From: JBCCZC01 sp039188505
Lineage (GTDB): Bacteria; Pseudomonadota; Gammaproteobacteria; Xanthomonadales; SZUA-38
DNA length: 10,718 nt
Direction of reading: 5' to 3'
NCBI GenBank assembly: GCA_039188505.1
Contig: JBCCZC010000184.1
Location: forward strand, 1-10,718
Both the position numbers and the translations under genes were made by a program. The notes under the pieces are model-generated. The model was given only the letters and a program-made list of their open reading frames with translations. It had not been told where the DNA came from and did not search any database. Below are positions 1-6,050 of this stretch, piece by piece (position 1 is the stretch's first letter; each line of letters starts with the position of its first letter).

Positions 1-40
1 CGAGCTTGTTTGAAATGATCCTCTGTGTAGACTGACTCAT

Positions 41-101
41 GAGGGTTATCTCCATGGTTCTGTATTGAAAGTTCGCACTTCCATCAGAACCGATAACCCT
101 C
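41..101. repeat. Imperfect inverted repeat / hairpin in low-GC DNA
   Basis: The left arm GAGGGTTATC (41-50) is a perfect reverse complement of GATAACCCTC (92-101). Inside it GGTTCTG (56-62) pairs with CAGAACC (85-91), leaving a 5-base one-sided bulge (TCCAT, 51-55) and a 22-base loop. That gives 17 paired positions. The right arm is followed by GCCTTTCTC, a weak pyrimidine tract, so it could be a factor-independent terminator for a gene lying left of the window. It could equally be the end of a small repeat element. The surrounding 120 bases are clearly lower in GC than the rest of the window. The structure is seen directly; its function is not known. Confidence 0.55.
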
Positions 102-253
102 GCCTTTCTCAAGCCAGGTGTCAGATCAAGTCGCGACTAGTGCGTCTGATCCCGCGAGCGCCATGCGGCACTCTGGCCAATGCCTGAGGCAAGAAAGCAT
201 CCGGGTTGTCGCCTGACGTGAGCCTGCTTCGGCAGTCGACCTGCAGCAAGGTG

Positions 254-275
254 CGGGCCCCGTTGCCGGGGCCCG
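254..275 (-). terminator. GC-rich hairpin after the methyltransferase-like gene
   Basis: A perfect 9-bp stem (CGGGCCCCG, 254-262, against CGGGGCCCG, 267-275) closes a TTGC tetraloop. It starts 8 bases beyond the stop codon of the minus-strand gene at 284-1105. The position and stem strength suit transcription termination. No run of U follows on the minus strand, so it may act as an RNA 3'-end stabiliser or a weak or Rho-assisted terminator instead. Confidence 0.5.
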
Positions 276-283
276 ACTTCGGC

Positions 284-1105
284 TCAGATCTCGGGCTTAT
301 AGAACTTCAGCGTCATGCGGTCGGATTCACCGATTGCCACATACTTCTCACGATCCTCGTCGCCCTTTCGCAGGCTCGGCGGCAGCGTCCAGACGCCGTC
401 GTCATAGTCCTTCGTGTCCATCGGGTTGGCGTTCACCTCGCTACGCCCTGCCAGCTTGAATCCCACCTTTTCTGCGATCGCGATGATCGCTTCCTCACTC
501 ACGTAACCCTTCGGTGACGTCTCCATCGGGTCAGTGCCCGGTTCGGCGCGGTGCTGGATCACGCCCATGACGCCGCCCGGCGTCAGTACGCCGAAGGCAT
601 CCCCCATCACCTTCTCTGCGTTGCCACCGTTAACCAGACCGTGCATGTTGCGGAAGGTCAGCACCATGTCGTAGGTGGCCTCAACGCCCATGTTTTCGGT
701 GTTCGGAGCCGTGTACTTGATGACTTTCGCGTTCGCGTAGATGTCCGGGCGTGCCTGCCATTTTTCATGCATGGCGTCCCACTGGCGGTAGCGGTATTGG
801 GGCTGGTCGGGGATGTCCGGATCGTAGGCTGCTGCCGTATAGCTGCCGCCGCCGTCCTTCAGGACCGGTGCCAGGATCTCCATGTACCAGCCGCCGCCAG
901 GCCAAAGCTCGAGTACGTCCATGTCCTCGTGGAGGCCGAGGAAGGTAAGCGTACCAACCGGGTGTCGGTGCTGGTTTCGGACCACGTGCGCCTCGGCACG
1001 GTGATCGCCGTACATGGCGGCTTCAATCCTGCCGGCCATGGTCATTCCGTCTTCGTGATGCGCGGTCAGGGCCAGGACGGCCAGCGCGATGGCAAATGCG
1101 GGCAT
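284..1105 (-). CDS. COG4798-type class I SAM methyltransferase-like protein, probably exported
   Basis: This 273-residue protein matches the 'predicted methyltransferase' family COG4798 over its full length. Residues 64-80 (VLELWPGGGWYMEILAP) are the modified glycine-rich SAM-binding motif I typical of this family. DMVLTFRNMH (146-155) and LTPGGV (174-179) follow, with a conserved C-terminal block containing GVWTLPP (237-243) and IGESDRMTLKF (258-268). The substrate is unknown. The N-terminus (MPAFAIALAVLALTA) reads as a short hydrophobic signal peptide but lacks the usual basic residues, so export is likely rather than certain. The start is supported by GAGGA about 8-12 bases upstream, and no alternative in-frame start lies close by. 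It is transcribed away from the DUF1800/DUF1501 operon and followed by a hairpin. Family assignment is firm; enzymatic activity and location are inferred. Confidence 0.88.
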   Translation of the reverse strand: MPAFAIALAVLALTAHHEDGMTMAGRIEAAMYGDHRAEAHVVRNQHRHPVGTLTFLGLHEDMDVLELWPGGGWYMEILAPVLKDGGGSYTAAAYDPDIPDQPQYRYRQWDAMHEKWQARPDIYANAKVIKYTAPNTENMGVEATYDMVLTFRNMHGLVNGGNAEKVMGDAFGVLTPGGVMGVIQHRAEPGTDPMETSPKGYVSEEAIIAIAEKVGFKLAGRSEVNANPMDTKDYDDGVWTLPPSLRKGDEDREKYVAIGESDRMTLKFYKPEI

Positions 1106-1542
1106 CGATGTTCCTCGTGAGTTGGGTCCGTGAGCGATCTGGGGGTCGTTTCTAGCGATTGGAAGGGGAAGGTGGCGTGATCAGGGACTGTCATGAGGCC
1201 CAAACCGTGAACCGGACCACAGACCGGGTCTGATGCGCCATTCAGTATCTGCGCCACGGATCATTCCGTATGGGAGGCCGCCAGCTAGGCACGATCGGGG
1301 CTGGTCGTGAGGGCGGTTCGGAGTTGATCGGGACGATGGGCCACGGGTGTCGGCGATGCCGACTGGTGTGATATTCGGTCGCACCAACCCTGCGCTTTCC
1401 GGGGTCCATTTGCCGGTCTTCTCGCGCCGGGCGAGGGTCTTCTCGCCCGTCGCGCTCCCGCTCGATAGCCGCTGCGTTCAACAGACCGCGGCGACTGGTA
1501 TTGAGGCGCGGTTCGCTGCGCTCGAACGAGCAGGAAGGGACG
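1106..1542. promoter_or_regulatory. Divergent intergenic region with paired short repeats
   Basis: This 437-bp gap must hold promoters for the methyltransferase-like gene (leftward) and the DUF1800/DUF1501 operon (rightward). No consensus sigma-70 promoter stands out. The visible structure is a direct repeat GGTCTTCTCGC at 1415-1425 and 1436-1446, exactly 21 bases apart. The second copy overlaps an 8-bp inverted repeat (CGGGCGAG 1428-1435, CTCGCCCG 1442-1449). A small stem (TCGGC/GCCGA, 1350-1362) lies further upstream. The repeats sit about 95-130 bases before the DUF1800 start and could be a regulator site or a leader RNA structure. I see no convincing small gene here. Confidence 0.4.
1532..1538 (+). 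promoter_or_regulatory. Ribosome binding site fixing the DUF1800 start
   Basis: AGGAAGG lies 4 bases before the ATG at 1543. It decides for this start over the in-frame TTG at 1501, which has no such site and would add 14 residues in front of the Tat signal. Confidence 0.7.
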
Positions 1543-3480
1543 ATGAACAAAGAAACGAAGCGTGGATCGGGCGTAGGCCGCGATCCCTTTATGCAGGAAG
1601 CAGAGTCGCAGCGTCTGCGGCAATCGCGCCGTCGCTTTCTCGGAGGCGTAACCGCTGGCGCCGTCGGCGCCGCGGCCCTGGCAAGTGGTGCGTCGGGGGC
1701 GGCGGACCGTACGATCAAGGCGCGGCCGCGGCCGCTCGCGCTGGCGACGATCGAGGCCTTTGGCGTCGCAAAGGGGGTGGCGCAACGCACCATTCCCGAT
1801 CCGCCTTTTGGCTACGTCATTCTCTCCCGGCTGGGCTTTGGCCCGGCCCCACGGACAGGACAGACGGTCAGCTACTTCAACTCGCTGGGTTCGACCAACG
1901 AGGAGCGGCTTGCCAACTACCTCGCGGAACAACTCGACGAATCCGTACCGGACGATGCGCTCGAGAGCCGGATCACGCATCCGTCCTACACAACGCTGGA
2001 AAAGAGCCTGCGGCGTAGCTGGGCCGATCACGAGTCCGACGGCAATTGGCGCGTACGGGTCCGTCCAGCCGAGGAGACGGAGCGGGCCAAGTTCCTGCGG
2101 GCCGCCTACAGTCGCTACCAGCTGCGCGAAAAGCTCGCGGAGTTCTGGAACGACCACTTCAACATGTACAGCCGCGACAACTATTCCGAGCACACCATGA
2201 ACCATTGGGACCGCTCGGTGATCCGCGGGAACATGTTCGGCAATTTCCGCGGCATGGTCGGGCAGACGGCGAAGCACCCCGCCATGCTCTGGTATCTCGA
2301 CAACTACAACAATACGCGTAGCGAACCGAACGAGAACTATGCGCGAGAACTCATCGAGCTGCATACGCTCGGCGTGGAGAACTACAAGGGGCTGACGCGG
2401 CAGCGAGACGTGCCGCTGATCACGCTGGATCACCAGAACGAGCAGAACGCGCCTTTCTTCGGTGCGATCGCTGAGGGCTATACGGACGACGACGTCTACG
2501 AGGCCGGCGCCTGCTTCACTGGCTGGCGTGTGCGCGATGACAGCCGTAACGAGGATATCGGGGATACCGGCGAGTTCTACTTTGACGAATCGAACCACGA
2601 GCGTACCGGCAAATCGGTGCTCTCGGGCGGGGTGATCAACATCGATCCCGATGGCGGTCTCAGCGACGGGGAAGCGGTGCTCGACATGGTGTGCTACCAC
2701 CCGGGTACCGCGCGTCACATTGCGGGCAAGCTTGCCCGCTTCTTTATTTCGGATGACATCGGCCCGGACGATCCGATCGTTCAGGACGTGGCCGAGGTCT
2801 TCTATCGCAGGCGTTACGCCGCGAATCAGCTTCGGCAGGTGGTCGAGGCCCTGGTTATGCATCCGCAATTCCAGGACACCAGCACCTTCCCCGGTAAGAT
2901 CCGGCGGCCATTCGATCTTGCGGCGTTCGCGCTCCGGGCAGGCAAGACCAATCTTGTGATGCGGCCGGACCACTCGGAGAGCGATGGCTTCAAGTGGCGT
3001 ATGGAACGCACGGGTCAGTATCCGTTTCGCTGGCGCCCGCCCGATGGTTACCCGCACGAGTCCGAGTTCTGGTTGAACTCGGTGGCGCTGGTGCAGACCT
3101 GGCGAGCCGTCGACTGGCTCTGCAACGAGGACGAGGGCAGGGATGGGCCTCGGCTGCTGCCAATCCTGGATCAGACGCTCAACGTGTACTCGAACAGTGC
3201 GAGCGATCATACGCCCGTGCAGCTGGTCGATTTCTGGATGCGTCGCATCTTCGGTTACTCGCCGGGTGGAACCTGGGAGGGCGATCGGGTGTTCGAGCGG
3301 GTGCTCGACTTCTTCACCACGCCCTACACCAGCGGGGTACCGCCATGGCCGCGCGAGTTTGCGATCGGCACCGACGACCAGCCGGGAATCGACTCGAACG
3401 ATGGCCCGTGGGACTGGAATTACCGGCTCCGGGCGATGGTCGCGATGATCCTGTGCTCGCCCTATGCGATGCAGAAGTAG
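1543..3480 (+). CDS. DUF1800 family protein, Tat-exported
   Basis: This 645-residue protein belongs to the DUF1800 family (PF08811), whose biochemical function is unknown. A twin-arginine signal is plain: SRRRFLGG at residues 28-35, then an Ala/Gly-rich hydrophobic stretch to about residue 54. It should therefore be exported folded, possibly with a cofactor. Family blocks in order are FWNDHFNMYS (201-210), HPAMLWYLDNYNN (245-257), PNENYARELIELHTLGV (262-278), DDVYEAGACFTGW (316-328), and a later HPGTARHIAGKLARFF segment (386-401). The length is normal for long family members. The DUF1501 gene begins 12 bases after its stop with its own strong ribosome site, forming the DUF1800-DUF1501 pair seen in many bacteria; the pair presumably works together outside the cytoplasm. 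No FxNGFE tail is present: the protein ends ...SPYAMQK. Confidence 0.93.
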   Translation: MNKETKRGSGVGRDPFMQEAESQRLRQSRRRFLGGVTAGAVGAAALASGASGAADRTIKARPRPLALATIEAFGVAKGVAQRTIPDPPFGYVILSRLGFGPAPRTGQTVSYFNSLGSTNEERLANYLAEQLDESVPDDALESRITHPSYTTLEKSLRRSWADHESDGNWRVRVRPAEETERAKFLRAAYSRYQLREKLAEFWNDHFNMYSRDNYSEHTMNHWDRSVIRGNMFGNFRGMVGQTAKHPAMLWYLDNYNNTRSEPNENYARELIELHTLGVENYKGLTRQRDVPLITLDHQNEQNAPFFGAIAEGYTDDDVYEAGACFTGWRVRDDSRNEDIGDTGEFYFDESNHERTGKSVLSGGVINIDPDGGLSDGEAVLDMVCYHPGTARHIAGKLARFFISDDIGPDDPIVQDVAEVFYRRRYAANQLRQVVEALVMHPQFQDTSTFPGKIRRPFDLAAFALRAGKTNLVMRPDHSESDGFKWRMERTGQYPFRWRPPDGYPHESEFWLNSVALVQTWRAVDWLCNEDEGRDGPRLLPILDQTLNVYSNSASDHTPVQLVDFWMRRIFGYSPGGTWEGDRVFERVLDFFTTPYTSGVPPWPREFAIGTDDQPGIDSNDGPWDWNYRLRAMVAMILCSPYAMQK

Positions 3481-3481
3481 C

Positions 3482-3488
3482 GGAGGAA
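3482..3488 (+). promoter_or_regulatory. Strong ribosome binding site of the DUF1501 gene
   Basis: GGAGGAA starts one base after the DUF1800 stop codon and ends 4 bases before the ATG at 3493. It supports this start and suggests translation coupled to the upstream gene. Confidence 0.75.
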
Positions 3489-3492
3489 TGTC

Positions 3493-4821
3493 ATGAATCA
3501 TGATCTCAGCAGACGCCAGTTCTTCCGCGCGGTCCAGGGTGCCGCCGTGGGTGCCGGAGCGCTGGCACCGACGCTGGCCTTCGGTGCGCCGCAGGCCAAG
3601 GGCGGCGGGCCGTTCGCGAAGACACTGATCTATATGTTCTTGCGGGGTGGCATCGACGGCCTCAACCTCGTGCCGCCCTCCGCCAACAGCCGTCATCGGG
3701 CCGACTACGAGAGCCTCCGGCCGAACATTCAGGTGCCGACCAGCGGCGACAATCCCGTGCTGCCCATCAGCGGCACCTGGGGCTTCCACCCGGCGGCCAG
3801 CGAGCTACGTGATATCTACTCTGATGACCGCAAGCTGGCGATCATTCACGGCACCGGCCTGCCTCGAAACGAGATCACACGCAGTCACTTCGACGCCATG
3901 GAGATGATGGAGCTGGGTACGCCCGGGGTCCTGTCCACGGCGACGGGGTGGCTCGCGCGACACCTCCAGTCGTCGCCGGGCGTGACAGGGCAGGAGATCA
4001 TCCGCTCGCTGTCGTCGGGGTCAAACCGGCCGAGCAGTCTACGCGGCGATTTCGCGACGTTGACTGTGAGCGACGTCGACAGCTACCACCCGCGGGATCA
4101 CTGGTCGCTACGTGATGCTTATCTCCAGGGCATGGATCGGCTCTATAGGGGCAACGGTCCGCTGGAGCTTGCCGGGGCGACGGCGATGGATACGGTCCGA
4201 ATCGTTCAGGATCTCGATCTCGACACCAGCCTGCCAGGCGGTGTGAGTTATCCAAACAACAGCGCTGGCCGAAACCTCGAGAACATCGGTCGCATGATCG
4301 ATGCCGATCTCGGCCTGCGCGCCGCCACGATCGATGTTGGCGGCTGGGACACGCACAACGGGCAGGGGGACTTCGGCGGCGGTAGCTTCTTCGGCCAGGT
4401 CGAGGATATTTCCGAGGCCATCGGCGCCTTCTGGCGGCATATGAAGGCTCGCGGCAAGGAAAACGAGATCGCGCTGGTCATCCACAGCGACTTCGGGCGC
4501 CGCGCGCGCCAGAACGGACAGTCGGGTTCCGGGACCGATCACGGCTCGGGCAACGTCATGTTCGTGCTCGGCGGACTCGTCGAGGGTGGTACCTATGGGC
4601 GCTTCCGCGGCTTGTCGAACGACACGCTGTACGAGGGCCAGGACGTGGCGCCGATGGTCGACTTCCGCCAGGTGCTGGGTACCGTGGTGCGCGATCTCAT
4701 GGGCAATCCCTTCACCAATGGGGTGTTCCCGGGGTTCGGCACCTTCGAGTCACTCGAGTTTGCCGAGAGCAACTTCGATCCGGAGGTGATGTTCGCCAAC
4801 GGCTTCGAGTCGGGCGCATAG
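3493..4821 (+). CDS. DUF1501 family protein, Tat-exported, with FxNGFE tail
   Basis: This 442-residue protein belongs to the DUF1501 family (PF07394), related to the alkaline phosphatase/sulfatase-like fold; its substrate is unknown. The twin-arginine signal is SRRQFF (residues 6-11) followed by an Ala/Gly hydrophobic stretch and a likely cleavage near residue 31. Family signatures are FLRGGIDGLN (49-58), GGWDTHNGQ (283-291), SDFGRR (332-337) and GTDHGSG (347-353). The Asp/His pairs in these blocks are plausible metal ligands. The family core ends around VFPGFG (411-416). After a short linker the protein finishes with MFANGFESGA. The segment FANGFE matches the end of the unrelated large protein at 6051-8945 and is not part of the DUF1501 core, so it may be an added sorting or processing tag. 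The gene is the second in a tight operon with DUF1800. Confidence 0.94.
   Translation: MNHDLSRRQFFRAVQGAAVGAGALAPTLAFGAPQAKGGGPFAKTLIYMFLRGGIDGLNLVPPSANSRHRADYESLRPNIQVPTSGDNPVLPISGTWGFHPAASELRDIYSDDRKLAIIHGTGLPRNEITRSHFDAMEMMELGTPGVLSTATGWLARHLQSSPGVTGQEIIRSLSSGSNRPSSLRGDFATLTVSDVDSYHPRDHWSLRDAYLQGMDRLYRGNGPLELAGATAMDTVRIVQDLDLDTSLPGGVSYPNNSAGRNLENIGRMIDADLGLRAATIDVGGWDTHNGQGDFGGGSFFGQVEDISEAIGAFWRHMKARGKENEIALVIHSDFGRRARQNGQSGSGTDHGSGNVMFVLGGLVEGGTYGRFRGLSNDTLYEGQDVAPMVDFRQVLGTVVRDLMGNPFTNGVFPGFGTFESLEFAESNFDPEVMFANGFESGA
4789..4818 (+). other. C-terminal FxNGFE tail of the DUF1501 protein
   Basis: The last ten residues, MFANGFESGA, follow an acidic linker (SNFDPEV). The same F-x-N-G-F-E string ends the propeller protein on the other strand, and both genes use the identical 12 bases AACGGCTTCGAG (here 4798-4809). 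There is no transmembrane helix or basic cluster after the motif, which sets it apart from PEP-CTERM, GlyGly-CTERM and LPXTG signals. Confidence 0.55.
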
Positions 4822-4837
4822 GCCCTTTTCGTCGCCA

Positions 4838-4859
4838 CGGCCGCGGGCCGGGGCGGCCG
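4838..4859 (+). terminator. Possible hairpin terminator after the DUF1800-DUF1501 operon
   Basis: CGGCCGC (4838-4844) pairs with GCGGCCG (4853-4859) around an 8-base loop, 16 bases beyond the DUF1501 stop. The stem is strong, but no T-run follows, so it may be Rho-assisted or merely GC-rich sequence. Confidence 0.3.
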
Positions 4860-4993
4860 GGTCACGACGCAGCTGTAACAATCGTGTGTGACGATACCAA
4901 TAGGGATACAGGAATAGGCCAGGGAAGGCCCATGGGCATGGACGCCCGCCATCGTTCTGCAGCGCGCTACACCGGTCCGGGTGATCTGCCTCG

Positions 4994-5356
4994 ATGATGC
5001 CGCTGCTTCGCATTCTTCCCGTGCACGACAGCAACGTGGTCTGGCTGGAGCTCGACGGTGCTCTCGCGTCCGATGAGATCGAGCGCGTAGCGTCCCATAT
5101 CGAGCGCGTCGGCGAGCGGCAGAGCGGACTGCTTCGCCTCTACGCCGAGCTTTCAAGCGACGCCCGTGCTCCGGTGTCGGACGAGCTTCGGGCATTGGCC
5201 CTAGGGCGCCACCACGGCTGCCGCTTCGAGCGAGCCGTAGTCGTGGGCAAGCGACCACATTCCAACTGTACCGCTGCCGCCATCGCTCCGGGCGTGGAGA
5301 GCCGCGCCTTCGAACCACGCGACCGCCACCTCGCGCTGGCTTGGCTGGCCAGCTGA
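4994..5356 (+). CDS. Small SpoIIAA/STAS-like protein
   Basis: This 120-residue cytoplasmic protein has no signal peptide or membrane segment. Its layout resembles SpoIIAA-like proteins (PF11964, STAS/SEC14-type fold). An N-terminal strand reads NVVWLELDGALASDEIER (residues 14-31), a central strand LLRLYAEL (45-52) follows, then a hydrophobic strand RAVVVGK (80-86). The C-terminal RAFEPRDRHLALAWLA (104-119) fits the family's usual '...vf...er..A..WL' ending. Members often act as small regulatory or stress-associated proteins, but no specific role can be read here. Third-position GC is high in this frame, which favours it over the overlapping minus-strand frame. Two ATGs lie in tandem (4994, 4997) and the ribosome site is weak (GGGTGAT, 4979-4985). 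It converges on the Hcp-like gene with only 7 bases between them. An ATCGT/ACGAT inverted repeat at 4881-4895 lies about 100 bases upstream and could be an operator. Confidence 0.7.
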   Translation: MMPLLRILPVHDSNVVWLELDGALASDEIERVASHIERVGERQSGLLRLYAELSSDARAPVSDELRALALGRHHGCRFERAVVVGKRPHSNCTAAAIAPGVESRAFEPRDRHLALAWLAS

Positions 5357-5363
5357 GCCGAGG

Positions 5364-5879
5364 CTACTTCACCGGCTTTGCTTCGATGACCGCCTGGGTT
5401 CCCGGCCAGTGGTTCAGCGTTGCAACGCTGAACGAAATGGAAAGCTCCTCGGTATACTCCAGACCGTTTTCCGCCGTTGCCCGTGGCCTGACCGCCTGCA
5501 ATCGACCGCCCGTGAACGCGATCTCGTAGCGCTCCACGACCGTTCCCTGCGCGTCGGGTCCGAAAAACTTGATGGCACCTGCGACGAGCTGGTTGTTGTA
5601 GATCGCATCCGCCAGGAGCGGGGTAGATTCTCCGAGCGGCACTTCGACCCGAAGCGCTCCCGCTTCGTAGACGCCGAACCGCTGGCCGTTCATAGGCTCT
5701 CGAACGATATCCCAGGCAAAGCGGCGAGCGGGACTGGCATTGGAGAGATCGACGTTACCGATCTGGTAGCCCGGGGACGAGAACAGCTCCGTCCCGTTGG
5801 CGGTCATCGTGATCGCGATCTGTGCGTGGCCCAGCGGGGGTAGTGAGGCGAGAAGCAGGAAGAGGGCGATGCGGATCAT
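5364..5879 (-). CDS. Hcp-like protein with a Sec signal peptide
   Basis: This 171-residue protein begins with a clear Sec signal, MIRIALFLLLASLPPLGHA, with probable cleavage before Gln20. The mature part resembles the T6SS tube protein Hcp (PF05638). Matching parts are STPLLADAIYNNQLVAGAIK (residues 85-104, the 'SPLL..A...' helix and following strand), FFGPDAQGTVVERYEIAFTG (105-124), and EYTEELSISFSVATLNHW (141-158), the place where Hcp proteins have their 'EEVSF.Y..I.W' strand. Classical Hcp lacks a signal peptide and is delivered by the T6SS sheath. No other T6SS gene is visible here, so this is likely a periplasmic or secreted Hcp-fold protein rather than a secretion tube. GGAG lies about 8 bases before the ATG, and a 6-bp inverted repeat sits in the leader (5905-5923). 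Export is well supported; the Hcp assignment rests on pattern memory and is moderate. Confidence 0.65.
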   Translation of the reverse strand: MIRIALFLLLASLPPLGHAQIAITMTANGTELFSSPGYQIGNVDLSNASPARRFAWDIVREPMNGQRFGVYEAGALRVEVPLGESTPLLADAIYNNQLVAGAIKFFGPDAQGTVVERYEIAFTGGRLQAVRPRATAENGLEYTEELSISFSVATLNHWPGTQAVIEAKPVK

Positions 5880-5904
5880 GAGGCGGCTCCGTAGGCGTTG
5901 GGTT

Positions 5905-5923
5905 CATGGCTTGAAATGCCATG
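5905..5923 (-). promoter_or_regulatory. Inverted repeat in the leader of the Hcp-like gene
   Basis: CATGGC (5905-5910) and GCCATG (5918-5923) flank the 7-base spacer TTGAAAT. The element ends 25 bases upstream of the start codon. It could be a repressor site or an mRNA hairpin near the ribosome site. No clear sigma-70 promoter was identified alongside it. Confidence 0.35.
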
Positions 5924-6050
5924 TTTCCGCAAAGCGAACGCGCGGGATGGACCAGCTCGGGATCCCTGAGCCACCGCCGGCCTTAGAGCGTCCGACGGAT
6001 TCGGCGTTCGCCTCTTTCCGTCAACGGGTTGCGTACGAGAATGGTGGTCC

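Larger units (their letters stand above)
1..283. other. Left-edge stretch without a recognisable gene
   Basis: No reading frame here has a convincing start, ribosome site or family resemblance. The first 120 bases are AT-richer than the rest of the window and carry the hairpin at 41-101. The remainder is GC-rich and ends in the terminator-like hairpin at 254-275. All three plus-strand frames stop within the first 35 bases, so at most about 10 codons of an upstream plus-strand gene could be present. Confidence 0.6.

Noticed and set aside
41..101. Integron attC site
   Set aside because: The arms carry GTT on the left and AAC on the right, the reverse of the attC core-site order, and no integrase is nearby.
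1501..1542. TTG start that would extend the DUF1800 protein by 14 residues
   Set aside because: The ATG at 1543 has a good ribosome site, and the Tat signal is already 27 residues in from it.
1285..3789. 834-codon open frame on the minus strand, antisense to DUF1800
   Set aside because: It is opposite a clear family member, shows no domain, signal or ribosome site, and has the Arg/His/Val-rich composition of a mirror frame in high-GC DNA.
4593..5318. 241-codon minus-strand frame across the DUF1501 end and the STAS-like gene
   Set aside because: Arg-rich sequence without any recognisable pattern; the plus-strand frames there have proper codon bias and family resemblance.
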